A stretch of 64,000 nucleotides of DNA from Rhizoctonia solani. Lineage: Eukaryota > Basidiomycota > Agaricomycetes > Cantharellales > Ceratobasidiaceae. The stretch covers positions 3,534,001 through 3,598,000 of the forward strand of contig NC_057385.1 in the NCBI RefSeq assembly GCF_016906535.1. Reading direction: 5' to 3'. A program made the position numbers and the translations under genes. Positions 63,467-64,000 of this stretch are shown here, in pieces; position 1 is the first letter of the stretch; each line of letters begins with the position of its first letter. A model generated the notes under the pieces. It had not been told where the DNA came from. It did no database searches and saw only the letters and a program-made list of their open reading frames with translations.

Positions 63467-64000
63467 GTGAGCACTCCTGGTCTTTCTCCCGCCCAAGTTG
63501 CGTTTTTCTTCCGCTTCAATCTGTGCCGTGGACACTTCCTTCCCGACTCAGATTCGTTTCTTTGTGCATTCATCCAATGGTACTGTTACGAATTCCACAC
63601 CCGCCCTCAAAGCTGCCCTATCACACCTCGCTTTCCAAGCGCCTCTCTGACTCGTATACCGCCTTTCCTTTCTGCATTGGCCATCCGTACGCTATATGCC
63701 TCAAATCGACCCTTTTTATCACTACATTCTATCACTTCCGGAGTAGGGCTCTATCTCCTGCGTGTTATCTAATCAAAGATTCACGCATCTAGCGTATGAT
63801 TTCGCGTATGCTGGGCCACGCACGCCACCCTGGCGGCACCGTCTGCCTACTCGACCATTTCAACCTGTTACTATCATTTACTCGCAAACTCGGTTTATGT
63901 TTATTCAATTGAGCACTTTTCTTATTCAATAAACTTTTGGCTTGGCATAATTACTGATTGGTTTCGTTTTGCTCACTCGTTCGTAGCTCCTTGCGGCGAA
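63467..64000. other. No gene recognised
   Basis: Follows a GTGAGC donor-like site at the end of the hydrolase fragment, but no further exon of that family is found. CT-rich sequence with two AATAAA-like motifs near 63,927. Confidence 0.4.

Overview
The window looks like a repeat-rich chromosome segment of an Agaricomycete fungus, most probably Rhizoctonia solani or a close relative (Ceratobasidiaceae). This is inferred from the short-intron genes (GT..AG introns of about 50 bp), a FunK1-type fungal kinase fragment, a Plavaka/Tnp2 (CACTA-like) transposase and several chromodomain Ty3/gypsy retrotransposons. No bacterial, organellar or rRNA/tRNA gene was recognised.

Layout. About 1-38 kb is almost entirely transposon debris and satellite DNA and is strikingly poor in CpG (2 CG dinucleotides by eye in the first 1,020 bases). 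It holds: a Tc1-like DD34E transposon (1,340-2,955); remnants of long LTRs; a complete but ORF-broken chromovirus with near-identical LTRs and a GCATG target duplication (7,062-13,610), sitting inside an unrecognised repeated element X (6,328-7,061 plus 13,611-14,763; second copy 24,312-26,335); a cluster of truncated or inverted copies of another chromovirus family carrying an extra 3' ORF (14,764-21,185); a 173-bp SINE-like family (4 copies); a 163-bp tandem repeat; a 22-bp minisatellite; an approximately 84-bp satellite (about 29.06-31.15 kb) with a CpG-containing palindrome in each central unit; two solo LTRs with perfect target duplications (32,776-33,209 and 34,041-35,567); and a dispersed cluster of related palindromes (36.9-37.65 kb).

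From about 38 kb CpG becomes normal. Here are a vacuolar/ER-type M28 metallopeptidase gene (minus) whose 5' end is replaced by a FunK1 kinase fragment and which has an in-frame stop; a Plavaka-type transposase gene (42.5-45.9 and 58.4-59.3 kb) split by an LTR retrotransposon (45,910-58,405) that is itself split by a second, younger one (50,456-56,705); an apparently intact four-exon gene of unknown function (59,390-60,725, minus); and a broken piece of a USP15/Ubp12-type deubiquitinase gene (to 63,466).

The most notable signals are in the retrotransposons. All three Ty3/gypsy families whose 5' LTR junction is present appear to be self-primed in the Tf1 manner: an 11-14 nt tract lying 34-36 nt downstream of the LTR TATA box (the expected RNA 5' end) is complementary to the tract starting 2 nt after the 5' LTR. 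The youngest element keeps a full pol ORF and a GGGAAAA slippery heptamer just before the gag stop, yet has a TGA inside gag and YLDN in place of YLDD. Both lesions are the kind expected from decay of methylated CpG. The 15-nt dyad GCGTACCARGTACGC is shared between the 84-bp satellite and the separate 37-kb cluster, suggesting a sequence-specific binding site maintained in otherwise CpG-decayed DNA.
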